A stretch of DNA of 64,000 nt from Trebouxia sp. TZW2008 (lineage: Eukaryota > Chlorophyta > Trebouxiophyceae > Trebouxiales > Trebouxiaceae), in the NCBI GenBank assembly GCA_002118135.1, contig BDIU01000089.1, forward strand, positions 372,001 to 436,000, given 5' to 3'. The position numbers and the translations under genes are program-made. Of this stretch, positions 32,188 through 43,800 are shown piece after piece (the stretch's first letter is position 1; each line of letters begins with the position of its first letter). Under the pieces are notes generated by a model. That model did not search any database. It had not been told where the DNA came from and saw only the letters and a list, made by a program, of their open reading frames with translations.

Positions 32188-35100
32188 ATGTCACAGCAGG
32201 TCACTGATGCAGAGTTGACGGTGCTGGAATATGGTCAAGTGGACCTGCAGGTGAATGCTGAAATGATGACTCGAGACAAGCTTTGCAACAAGTCAGCAGT
32301 TGTTTGCTGTGCAACACTGGACTGTGCTTTGACACTCAGGAGCTGCTGGGAGACGCTCTGCTTGATGCACAGCACACCAAGGAGCTTCAAGCTATAGGCA
32401 CCAAGGATGTCATTCTGCTGCAAGACAAGGCTCGCTGCGCAGCAGCTCAAGCTGACTTTGTGTACACAGACTTGACACAGACAAGCAGCCAGGTAAACTT
32501 GGCGTTCCTCAGACATGTCTGTTTGTGAATGTGCAGCTGCCTAGCTCATCCCCTGTGACAATGCTTGCAGACAGCCAAAGAGCTTCAGCGTGAGCTTGCC
32601 AGCAAATGCTGTGAGCTTTCAGCTGCTCATCTTGACTTACACCGCTGGAAGGGCAAAGCTGCCCTGCAGCAACTCAGGCTTGTCAGCGCACAGGAAGACC
32701 TCAGTCACCAGAAAGTGCACACAGATGCCCTCAGCGCTGAGTGTAGCAGGCGGCAGACACAATGCAATGCTCTGCAAGATGACCTGCGCACAGCGCACAC
32801 CGCCCATGCAGACTTCAGGGTGCAAATTGCACAACAAGCTGCAGCAAATGTAGATCTGCAGGTATGCCTTCTGACAGTTTTGCATGCTGTCATCCACAAT
32901 CTTTACTGTGACTACAAGGCAAGGGTGAACTCACCAGACATGTGTGTGGTCATCAGCAGTCTGGTCTCATCATCTGAGCCTTCTCACAGATCTGCATGCT
33001 GTCAGCATCAGTCTAAGCTGTGACTACAAGGCAAGGGTGAACTTGCAACACACGTGGGGTCATCTGCAGTCTGAACTCATCATCTGACAAAACACATGCC
33101 AATGCAGCATGGCATAAGCTTCAGCCTTTGCAGGACATACACAAAGGCTTGCAAGCAGAGCAGAAAAGTAATGATGCTCAGTATGAGTCTGCCCTCATCA
33201 GCTCGCAACTGGTATGCCAAGTTAGCATGCCCAGAGGTTGAGTCTTTGCAGGACAAACACAGAGGCTAGCAAGCAGAGCAGCAAAGCCAGGAAGTAATGC
33301 TGCTCGACATGAGTCTGCCCTCATCAGCTCGCAACTGGTATGCCAAGTCAGCATGGCCCAATGTTTGAGTCTTTGCAGGACAAGCACAAAGGCTTACAAG
33401 CTGAGCTGCAAAGCAAGGAAGGTTTGCTGGGTGAGGCGCAGTCCCAGTTGCAGCAGATGCAGAGCAAGCTGGCAGCTACTGAACAGGCTGCAGCACAAGC
33501 CGCTCACACTGCTGAGAGACAGCATGCTGCTGTTGAGGAGCGAGCCAGGCTTGCTGAGCAGGTATCTTAAGGATCATTGCTGATGCATTTCTAGTTGTCA
33601 AATCTGAGAAAACTCTCATAGACCTAGCTTTCATAATCATTGCTGATGTCATGTTGAGGGTGTGTCTTGCATTGCTTCAATACTGCGCAACTGCATCCTT
33701 TTACTTAAGTACATGCCTGCTGCTTTCATTGGCCATCTACTCGTGCGTACTGAAGTGCATACTGTACAGCACTGTGCTGAGCTGCTCTACATGCATCAGC
33801 TTGCTCTTGTGACAGGTGCCTAATCAAATGCTGCATGAAGTTGCAGCACTGCATAAGCATTGCATTTGCAATTGCTTGCTGAGGACATGCAAGGAGATGA
33901 TGTGGCCCTGACTGCAGGTTGCCGCAGCTGTGAGAGAAAGGGCTGACATTGCAGAGCAGCGCCTTGCACAGAGGGCTGAGCTGGCTCAGGAGAGGCAGCA
34001 GCATGCTGCAAACCTCACTCAGGTACATGTCAAATGAGCAAACAACAGATTGACTACACTGCACAGACTGTCTCAGCCAAGTGCAAGCCATTGATGACAT
34101 CAAACCTCCATCAATGCTGATTGACAGCACAAAGTGCTCCATGCTTTTTTGTTTTGCCTCAAAACATCTGTCACTTCCATGCTGAGCAGTTGGACAGAGT
34201 TGAGCAAGAGCTCTTTTGTTGGTCCTTGATGTACTTCTGATGGCAAGATTCAATGCCAAATAGCTTGCAGCTTCTTCGCTACACAGCATGTGCAGATGTG
34301 AATGACCAGTATTCACGCCTGACAGGAGCGACAGATGGCAGCCGCCCAGAAGGCAGCTGTTTCAGAGCAAGGCCTGAGAGGCGAGATTGTCAGCCTGCAA
34401 CAAGCACTGCAGACAGCAAACGCTGCAAGGTTGGCACTGCATATTTGCCTGTATGCATTTGTGACTTTGCACAATGCATTTGTGGCAGCATCAGCCACAA
34501 AGGTGTTGACATTTGGGGTGTCAACAGGATCAGACATTCTACACGCTGCTGCTGTTGACATGCTGGGTCAAGTCTGTGGCATCCTTGCCCTTGAGTAGGC
34601 ACTTTGGCAGCATCTTCACCTGTGCATGCTATGCTTTGCACTGTCATCCTGTGCTGCCTTGACTGTGTTGCAAAGGTGCTCACATCTGGAGAAGTCTGAG
34701 CACATCCACATCAATCTGTCTTCTGATACCTTCATTGCATGCAACGTTGGCAGGCACGAGCACCCCCAGGACACTGCATGCTCAACTTTTGACAGAGATT
34801 CTCTGCCAAAGTCAGCTCAGGCTTGCTGTGCTCAGAAGGTGCCCAGGCATTGTTGAGTCATGTCTGCTGCTTGGTGCAGGCTAAAAAGCACAGATGCTGC
34901 CACTGAGGACTTGTTCAGGAAGCTGCAAGCAGCACAGGCTGAGCTGCTTGATGCACAGCGCCGGGTGAGCGCAGCATAGATGCTTAAGCTGGTGCACGTG
35001 ATGTTTGTTGCCTGAAAGATGGTCTCTGATTGCGAAATAAGTGACAGCTCCTTCAGTCAGTCAAGTGACTGGTGTTGTGAATGTGCACTTGGCAAAGGCT

Positions 35101-38100
35101 CAGTCATCCCAATCAAGCCATATGCTGTGTCCCTGTGCAGTTGAACACACAAGCTTATTGCTGTTTTGTCCTTGGGGTTGTCAGCCAACTCAAACAAAAC
35201 AGCTGTGTACACATATGGGCAGTGACTGCTTCCAAGCAAACCTGCCTTCAGCACCCTTCACCTCAGCTGTAATGTATAGCCAGCAACTCTGGGTCAAGCA
35301 GTGCAACATTTGTTGCTCTTAGCTGCAATGCCTCAGCAATCTTACACCGATATGTTAACATGCTTGGGTTCAGCATGCTATACAGCCAAACAGCAAGTCA
35401 AGTCACATGAATCTGCTGTACTGCTAGCGTAACTTTAGATCCTGCATGCTGCTGCAGGTAGCACAGAGGGATGTGCGTATTGCCAGCCTAGAGGAGGTTT
35501 GCAGACACCGCGACTCCTCAGCCACTCCTGCCAAGCTGGTAAGCCTGGCCCCCCCTTTTCATGGGGTCATCACCAGCCCTCCCCGTCCCCCCCCCCCTCC
35601 AGCATCATCTCACCGCCATGTATGGTGTTGCCTTGGCAGGCGTGCCTGAAACTATACCGGCATGTGCAGAAAAAGCATAAACCAATTTGAACTCATGGCC
35701 AAATATTATCATTGCCGCTGTAGGGCAAACCCTGTGTCTTGGACATATGTTCATTTGCACATGGCATTGCAGGCAGAGAAAGCAATGGAGACCGTCAGCG
35801 CACTGGTGGCTGATTTGGACGTCACAGATGCAGCCCAAGACAAACTGCCAAGACAGGACATGCCCAGCTTAGCACAAGCAGCCACAAGGCCTGGGACCAC
35901 ACAGACCCAGGCTCGCAAAGCAGCTGCTGGTAGGCAGACAATAGCGCGCAGCAACGGCGACAGTCCTGCAGCTGCCGTCTACAGTAGGCAAGGCAAGCAG
36001 GCCAGAGCTCGGGGACAGACTACCAGTCAGGTCCCGTCAGGAGACGCCACCAAGCCTGCCAAGCAATCTGCAGCAAGCAGCAAAGTAGCTGCTGGGCAGG
36101 ATTTCAGGGAGGGAGACCCCAAGCCAGCCCCCAAGCGCAAAGCAGCAGCGCCAGCAGCAGCAGCAGCAGAGGCAAAGGGGGATGCGTCAGCAGCTGAGCC
36201 GTTTGATGGGCTGTCACCCAACACAGGCAGGCCTTTTAGGCAGCGTGGAAAGGCACAGCCGTACTGGTTGGGCACCGCTACAGGCAACAGTCCCATGGTC
36301 AAGCAGGCACAGCAGCAGCAAGCCAATGCTGATGCAGTGATACCCTCCCATGGGCCTGACTCACCCGCTGCTGAGACAGCTGCCGTGGGTGGTCATTCTG
36401 CCAGTGAGGTGGAGGCTGCAGTAGAGCCTGATACCGCAGCAGAACGTGAGCAGACAGCTGATGCTGCTGCTGGTGATGGTGCTGGTGATGTCAAAGCAGG
36501 CGGCGCTGTATCACGGGGCAAGAAAGCGCCTGTTGCTGATGGTGGTGGTGGTGATGATGCTGAAGCCAAAGCAGGCGGCGCTGCAGCTAAGGGCAAGAAA
36601 GCAGCTATGGCTAAGAGGCAGGCTGCAAACACGCCACACAAAGAGCAGCAGCCAGCTAAGAAGTCAAGAGCAGGCAGCAAGGTGAGGGCAACAGGCTTGC
36701 AAACTGGCGGCAAACTTGTCCAGATCTTCAAAGTGATGGTCTGCATCTTGGACACTGTTGCATGACTCACCAGACCCCTTTGCAGCAACCGACTCCATCA
36801 ATAGTTCCACAACAACAGACCCTGCTGCATGGTAGGCGAAAAGAAAAGCCTATTATGACGTCAGGCGTCACAAAGGGAGCCTCTGTGTATAGAGGCACCT
36901 CAAGACTGCTGCTTCAGAGCAGCGACCAGCAGAAAAATGACCTAGGGGAAGGGGGGGGGGTCCAGCGTTGATGGTTTTTGAGTGGTTTTCCTGATGCCCC
37001 TGGTTGGGTGTTGTGACTCAAAGGTTCCCCTGATGTGGTAATGTCTACGATATAGCACTGATGTCAGGGTCGTGCACATGTTGAGAATTGTTACAATATG
37101 AGGTTTGGTGTGGTCTGTAGCTGAAGCTATATCTGTTGCATCTGAGCTGTGCAACTGTTAATCGCTAACTGCTGACCGCTGCTGCGCTGAAGGCAAGCAT
37201 GGAGCGTCACTGACACGTTGAGCTGATAAGCAGACTACCCAAAAACCGACAAGCCCCTGTTTGAGTGTTGAGCAAACGCATGTGCTCTGTGCAGGCAGAC
37301 AAGCAGGCCGCAACAGGTCAGGATGATGTGTTGGACAAGGCCAAGAGTGAGGCTGGAAAGCAAAGTGAGGCGGCAAGTGGGGCCAGCAAAGATTCAGGCG
37401 CAGCGCATACAGAGGTGACAGACATGCAGGTAAGCTGCTTGCCAGATTGGCGTCTGTGTTCATGAGTCCTGAATCCGCTGTGCAGTACTGAGCCCAGCAA
37501 CACCTTTTGCCATTCATTCATTCATTTATTCATTCATTCATTCATTCATTCACTATAAATGTGTGCTAGACAGGCTCACCAGGCCCAGCCAGATATGTAC
37601 TGGAGCAATCAACTGTCTCCAACCAGTTTGGCCCTATGCTGTCCTAAGCTTTTTGTATTGAGCATGGAGGGAGGTCAGGTCCTTATTTAGTTTTGCCATG
37701 CCTTTACAGATTGCCATGATGCCCATGACAAGAAAACCCTCTCTTTGACATGTGCACATCCCTGCATCAAGTCCATTGATTGCACAAAGCAACAGCTGTG
37801 TTGTCACATTCCATGGACGCAATGTTGCGTGCTTCATCACTGGTGCAAGCATGCTTCCATCATTGACATCTGTGTTCACGCATTGCACACAGGCTAAGAA
37901 ATTCTATCTCAAAAATGCAATACACGCAAACTTGTGGTTTGCAGAGCACAAAGACAACCGAGGCTGCAAAGGGAGCAGCAGCAGCGGCAAAGGATCCCAT
38001 TGCAGGTGCCTTACAGAGGTTCGGGCTGAAGCAGCCAACTCGCCCCGTTGGTGTGTCCAAGATTGATCTGGCTAGCTCCTTCACAGACGCCTCCTCACCT

Positions 38101-39891
38101 GCCAATGCACCTTCAGCGGCAGCTTCTGTTGCAGGTGAGCAATTCCTGCCTGCTGTACAAATGCCGCCTTGTCTGCTGACAATAGTGCCGTAATCAGATA
38201 GTAATAACAGTCATCATCATACCACGTGTGATAGGTGTGTGTGGTCCAAGTCCTGTCTCGCCAGGCAGACTTGATCTGAGCGTCTTTGTATGGGATAGTG
38301 CCATGTCAGCTGCACAAGTCAGAACATCACAGCTAGACGGATGTGGACACTGTACCTTTGCTCCATGTTCTGCAATCCTGGGCAAGCATCTGTGTGGCTC
38401 AATACGTGAGCAAGCAAACAGGCAAGTTGCAAACATGCCTTGTTAGTCTTCTGCAAGTAGTCAATGCAGTATGCTGCTGCCAAAGGTGGGCAGTAAGAGT
38501 CAAGCAACACACTTCACATTTTCATGCACAGGTTTCTTGTGCATCTTGTCCATTGAAATGCTGTGTGTAGCACATGTCACACACTGGCTCAGATTCGACT
38601 CAAACCATTTGCAGGTGCTAACAAGGAGAATGAGGGGCAGGCCGTGGCTTTTGCTGGCAAGGCCAACCCTAGCCTGCACAAGGTCATGCCCAACCCACCA
38701 GCAGCGCTCAACTCCAGGTAAGCATTGCCAGCCTGACAGCAAATGCAACCTGCCATTGATCAGCAACCAGTCAGTCATGTCAGGCAAGTATTGGCTGTGG
38801 TGTATGAGCGCCGCGGTGATCATGCATTTATGCCTTGACAGCATCATCACAAGAGTGGTCAGGTTGTAAGAACTGTTTCTTTCCAAAGAAAAAGCGTTTT
38901 GCATGTGAGCCATGTGCATTAGTGTAATAGTCCCTGTGATGGCATATCACAGCTGGCCCACGCAGCATCATTCCAGCAGAAGCTGTTCAAAAGCCTTCCT
39001 GAAATCAGCACAGCACGCTTCTGCCATCCGTCATGCCTCAGGCTCGTCATATGCGCAATCTAGTCCATGCCAAAGCAAGTGACTTTAAGCATACGCCTTA
39101 GCACGTTTTGCAGCGTGGTGTCTGGTGCTGCTAGCAAAAAAGGCTCTGACACAAGTCAGGCCGCATGTCATGACTCAGGCTTGTAACAGGTGCAATCTTG
39201 GCCATATTGAAACAAAATACTGCGAGCCACCCGCTCATGATTTTCTGTTTTGGTTTTTGCAGGGTGGTGTCTGCTGCTGCTAGCAGGAAAGGCACTGACA
39301 CAAGTGAGGCTGCCAAGAGTGGTCTTGAGCCCTCAATACCCAAGGGGACCAGGTGAGCTAGAAATCTGTTTGTGTGCTTGTCTGAGCAAAATGCAGGTGG
39401 ATGTCTGCTGCTGCTGTGTCAAGCAATGCCATGGGCGCACTGCTTCTGAGAACGCAAGCAGCAGCACAATGGGCTGATGTTTATAGGACACTGCTTCCAC
39501 CAGGCTGAAGGTCTGTGTCCAGCAAAGGCTTCTGTACGTATGCAACTCTGCCGCTGCACGACAGGCATTGACAGCATGACAGGGATTCACAGCATGAGCT
39601 TGCACCAGGGTGCCTGCAGCATGTAGCAATTCAGGTCTCTGCTTGCATGATGCCTGTTCAGCTTATGAACCTCGAGAAGGGGACTGTGTTACTTGCATGT
39701 TTAAGACATCTGAAGGTGGCCTGATCTTACATCAGTGTGTTGTGGCTCGTAGTCAGCCAGCTGTGGCCACCAAGAGGAAGATTCTGAAGCCTGTCAACGC
39801 TAACTACCTGAACAGAGGGAAGCACCAGGATGTGCTGCCCGCCAACATGCTGTTTGGTGATGCGTTCATGGTGCCCAAGCTGAGAAAATAG
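32188..39891 (+). CDS. Coiled-coil protein with NLS and KEN box, about 14 exons
   Basis: Exons: 32188-32250, 32340-32492, 32571-32861, (33134-33211 possible), 33379-33561, 33918-34022, 34326-34429, 34880-34964, 35458-35538, 35773-36681, 37295-37429, 37945-38134, 38615-38717, 39263-39352, 39753-39891; about 876 residues, 902 with the optional exon. The first third is a near-continuous coiled coil (KELQRELASK, EAQSQLQQMQSKLAATEQ, LAQERQQHAANL). The long exon 35773-36681 is disordered, Ala/Lys-rich and contains a basic nuclear signal type stretch (PKPAPKRKAAAP). Exon 38615-38717 has a KEN box (ANKENEG), the degron used by the anaphase-promoting complex. The C-terminus, NANYLNRGKHQDVLPANMLF to MVPKLRK, looks conserved but I do not recognise it. 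A cell-cycle or spindle role is only an inference. The start is chosen as the first ATG that is in frame with exon 2; an ATG at about 32143 runs into a TGA. Confidence 0.75.
32880..33095 (+). repeat. Direct intron repeat, ~116 bp period
   Basis: Two copies of a unit containing CTGCATGCTGTCA, GTGACTACAAGGCAAGGGTG, TCAGCAGTCTG and TCATCATCTGA lie back to back between exons 3 and 4 of the coiled-coil gene. The first begins only ~20 bp after the exon 3 donor. Confidence 0.75.
33134..33345 (+). repeat. Tandem copies of coiled-coil exon 4 edge, one possibly a real exon
   Basis: Functional exon 33379-33561 begins DKHKGLQAELQSK. Upstream, 33134-33211 reads DIHKGLQAEQKSN and continues open for 26 codons to a GTATGC donor, with phase 0 at both ends and heptad-compatible content, so it could be spliced in without a frame change. 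The next copy, 33250-33330, has the same start and end but carries a TAG after DKHRG and a frameshift. Confidence 0.8.
36843..36935 (-). repeat. Dispersed ~85 bp structured element, copy C
   Basis: On the minus strand: CTGCTCTGAAGCAGC, then CCTCTATACACAGAGGCTCC, GTGACGCCTGACGTCATAA and a TTTTC-rich end. It lies in the intron after the long exon of the KEN-box gene, close to a short poly-G run at 36949-36960. Confidence 0.7.
37510..37553. repeat. (ATTC)n microsatellite
   Basis: About eleven tandem ATTC units with one interruption lie in an intron of the KEN-box gene. Confidence 0.9.
38185..38300 (+). repeat. Dispersed ~100 bp element (second family), copy
   Basis: ATCATCAT-rich start, then TAGGTGTGTGTGGTCC, AAGTCCTGTCTCGCCAGGCAG, and TCTGAGCGTC. 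It lies in an intron of the KEN-box gene, in plus orientation. Confidence 0.7.
39112..39180 (+). repeat. Decayed copy of KEN-box gene exon 39263-39352
   Basis: TGCAG-type acceptor followed by GTGGTGTCTGGTGCTGCTAGC and a GACACAAGTCAGGCCGC segment repeats the first ~60 bp of the functional exon (VVSAAASRKGTDTSEA) about 150 bp upstream. It becomes unrelated before reaching the donor. Confidence 0.85.
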
Positions 39892-40855
39892 TCTGTCAGT
39901 AACATTTCTGGCCACGTTCTTTACGGTGATGCGGTCATGGTGCTGAGGCTGTAAGCAGCAGCATCATTGGTCGCGTGTTTCTGCTACACGTTGTGGTGTT
40001 CAAGCTTGTAGTTTGGTAGCAGTGCCCACTTGCCACATGCTGTTTGGGCAAGGCTCAGGGGACTACACACGTCTGTGGTACACGTACTTGACACGCTGAG
40101 TAGCAACACAAACATGGATAAGGACATGGTACATTTTTTTGTACGAGGTTTACTTGACTGCATGGAAACTTGACATCAGCTTTTTATGAGAGTCATTCCT
40201 TCGTGTATCTCTTGCCATGCATGCTGCTGCTTGTAACTCACCCTGGAGTGTCGTATTGGGCCCTTTAGGGCTGGCCAGTCAAAATGCATACGGGCTCAGA
40301 AAAGCAATGGCAGGCAGTGCAGGAAGAGAATTCTGTAGGCATCATTAAAAAAGTCCCTACCTTAAGAAGCAGCTCAATCGGCAGAAGCAAATGAGCTGTC
40401 CCGGTATGTCTGCTGTCTGACACAGATCGTCATGCAAATGCTGCCTAGACTGAGCAGCATGCGAAGCTCACAACCGCCACGAAACAGGTTGATGGTCAAT
40501 GACAGGGCTGCACAAGCGTCATCGGTTTGCGCTTGCATGTTCATAGCACATGTCGACCACGGCATGTTGACTGGCGCATGCAGTTCATCTTTCGATTGCC
40601 TGCCTGCCATCTGGCAGGGCTTCTTGCAAATTTGTGAATACACATTTGGAATGGGCGGCGCCCTTGCTTGTTGGCTGTCATGCTAGCAAGCGGTGGATCA
40701 CCATTGACCGTGGATCATGATATTGCTTATGGAACAAATAGGACGATGCTTGTATAAGATACCATGCCCTTGATGCATTTTGTACACTGTGAGATGGAAC
40801 AGCCCTCTTGCACTTATGCTTTCACTACATAGACATATCATAGACCATCAGCCAT
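39892..40855. other. Convergent 3' flanks of KEN-box gene and NAE1
   Basis: The two genes end towards each other, 964 bp apart. Immediately after the KEN-box stop, the end of its last exon appears again in diverged form (GTGATGCGGTCATGGTGC near 39927, compare GTGATGCGTTCATGGTGC near 39857). No further gene is seen. Confidence 0.55.
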
Positions 40856-43800
40856 TCAAAATCTGAACACTGACATTGTACTGTTCATTGCATTGTATAT
40901 GACTGTGCCACTGACAGGTACAAACTGCTTGGTGATGAGCTTGATAGCTTCTTGTGACGCCATTCCTCCCATGACTGCTGCCACACAGTGTAGCTCGCTG
41001 GCACCAAAGCGGCAAATCTCACCCACCAAGTCATCAGATATCGATACAGAGCCTGAGCTTGTGTCCTGTGCAATGGTCATTGCTATGTGTTTTAATGCTG
41101 GGACATCTCCATCCACCTCCCTGCATCAGTATTACATTCCGTGATTGCATGCCTCAAAGCACTCTGTGCTTGTTGAAACAAGCGCAACTGGCAATGAGGC
41201 TACAGCAAGATGTCAAGAGTTTGCTCAAGACAGCATACATCATGCAATACATGCATATGACTGAAACAATGCTACAGCACCATTGAATGCAACAAACACA
41301 ATGCTGGCTTGCGGAAGCAGTAACTACTTAGCTCCAGCTTGCTACAGTAATCAATACAGTTAGGCCAAAGGTGACAGTGCTTGCTGCAAGCATCAGCTGA
41401 ATGTTTGTCTGCAATCAGTCAAGCAAAGCTGGACATTCTCAACGTAGTCCTGGCTGTCAAACTTGCTTTGATGCTAAGCACTCTGTGATATGTACACGAA
41501 TGTCAACTGCTTGGTAACTTCTCAGTACAGGACCAATCATGGACGCAAAAGACAAGAGGCTGACCCCTTGTAAGTCTGCATTTCTGCTGGTTCATGCTTT
41601 GAGAGCAGCAATCCCGAGCTGCCTCTATGGAACAAGGCTCCCGCTATGACGCCTAGCGGCATAGACTTAATTTTCATGTCTAAGCGCTTGTCAGGTCTGC
41701 ATGCATTGACCACTGGCAAGCAAGCTGTTGTGTAAGCAGGTCAGGAAACACATGTTTTGTGAATGACTCGCATGGCTTGTCAATCACACTTGCCCCTCCT
41801 GACTTGGCTACACAATAGCTCGCTTGCCACTTCCCTGTGCTTGCAGATATGACAAGCATCAAAGCAGAGACCTTGCTGGTGCGGGCTGTGGTTGCAGCAT
41901 CTGCCTGTGGACAAGTTTTGACATAGAAACGGCGCACAAGTCTGAGCTGAATAGGACTAGAAACGAAAAGGAAAAGACTGAGGAGAGTGGCATGACATTG
42001 ACAAAATTCCAACCAAAGCCCTTCCAGTACCCAAGCTCAGAACATGCAAGCAACAAACAAAGGCTATCCCACTCTCTTGAGTGGCATGATAAAGACAGCA
42101 GTCCACGGAGAACAAGGTCACAAGCATTTGAAAAGCCTGCTGAGCATTTGTAAGCTGACCAGAAAGCTGATTATGTACAACAGTGACTTACTGGTCATAC
42201 AAGCCAGGGAAGCGGTGATGCTTGCTGTTGAAGTGGTCAGCGGCTCTAAGCAAGATGTAGAGGCTTGCATTGGTGGCAGTATCCTCTGCAGTCAGGGCTT
42301 GTCTGAGAGGGCCCTTGCTGCTGCTGCCCTCAAATTCCTGCTGCAAGCTTCTGTACCTCACCACTCTGCATAAGACAGCCTTTTTCAGGAAGAATTGACA
42401 AGTTTCTAATCAAAGGTCACACCAGTGACTTACTGGTCATGTATGCGTAGGAAACAGTGATGTTTGCTGTTCAACTGATCAGCAGTCCCAAATTAGTTAT
42501 AAAGGCTTGCATTGGTGGCGGTATCTACTGCAGTCAGGGCGTGTCTCAGAGGGCCTTTGCTGCTGCTTCCCTCAAACCCCTGCTGCAGGCTTCTGTACCT
42601 CACTACTCTGCACAGGCCAGGTTTTCAGGTTGCTTAGGGTCAATGATAACATGTAGAGCTTTCAAGCTGGTTCACATTGTCAGGTTGCAGCGTTCATGAA
42701 TGCATGTCAGCAGACAAAGTCGGTAACAACCATGATGCCCAAAACCTGGGGTTGGGTGAGATTACAGCATGCAAGAACAGACCCATAGCATGCCACTAAG
42801 GCTTCAGTCCTTCAACAAACTTCCCATGTGCACATGCCTGGGCGTCTTTTCACCTGAGGTAGCGCACGTGCTTGCAGAACATGCGGATCTCAGCCGCTGA
42901 AATGGAGGCAGCGTCCTTGTTGATGGATGCCAATACCTCTTGGACATGCCGCGTCACGGCAGCAATGTCCTTGTCTGCTTGTTCCCGATAGATGCGTTGT
43001 AAGTCCAGGTACAAAGCTGTGGTGGCCGTCATGTCAGGCAGAGAACCCTGCATATGCATTGCAGTCTTGTGACATCATGTTGCATAGAATCCCAGAATGC
43101 ATTGCAGAGTCAGCAAAGCAAGTCTGAGAAAGAGCCCAGCCAAAAATATAGAGCTGTGGTGGCTGTTATGTCTGCTAGAGGTCCCTGCACATGCGTAGCA
43201 GTCTTGTAACACTGCAATGCTGAAAATATACCCAGCACAATGTCCTTGGCAGCTTGCTTCCTGTAGACGCGCTGTAGGTCCAGGTACAGAGCTGCGGTGG
43301 CTGTCATGTCTGACAAGGAACCCCGGACATACATTGCAGTTCTGTTGAGTGAGGTGCTATGAATTCAGTGCAGTTCCCAAATTGCGTCTAGCAGAGATCC
43401 CTGTACATGCAGAATGAACTCAGGTGACACATCTGGAGAAGAGGTCCAGGTATAGAGCAATGATGGCTGTCATGTCTGGCAGAGATCCCTGCACCTGCAC
43501 TGCAAACTTATGAGGCGAGCATTGGCACAGAACCCTGCACAAACATGATAGTCCTGTGGAGCGAGTTTGGGCAGGACATCTGACAAGGTGTCTGGGGCGG
43601 TCTGCTGTCTTTCCCTGCACATACTTTGCAGCCCATGAATCAAACTGGAGAAGGAGTTCATCAAAATGTGCTCATCAGCTTACAATTGATGCGCTGCAGG
43701 TGTGGGAACAGAGCTGTATTACCTGTGATGTTCATTATTTTGAGAAATCTGCAGAGTTCTGCGCATGAGAGTTACGCAATAGCAAAAGTGATGATCAGCC

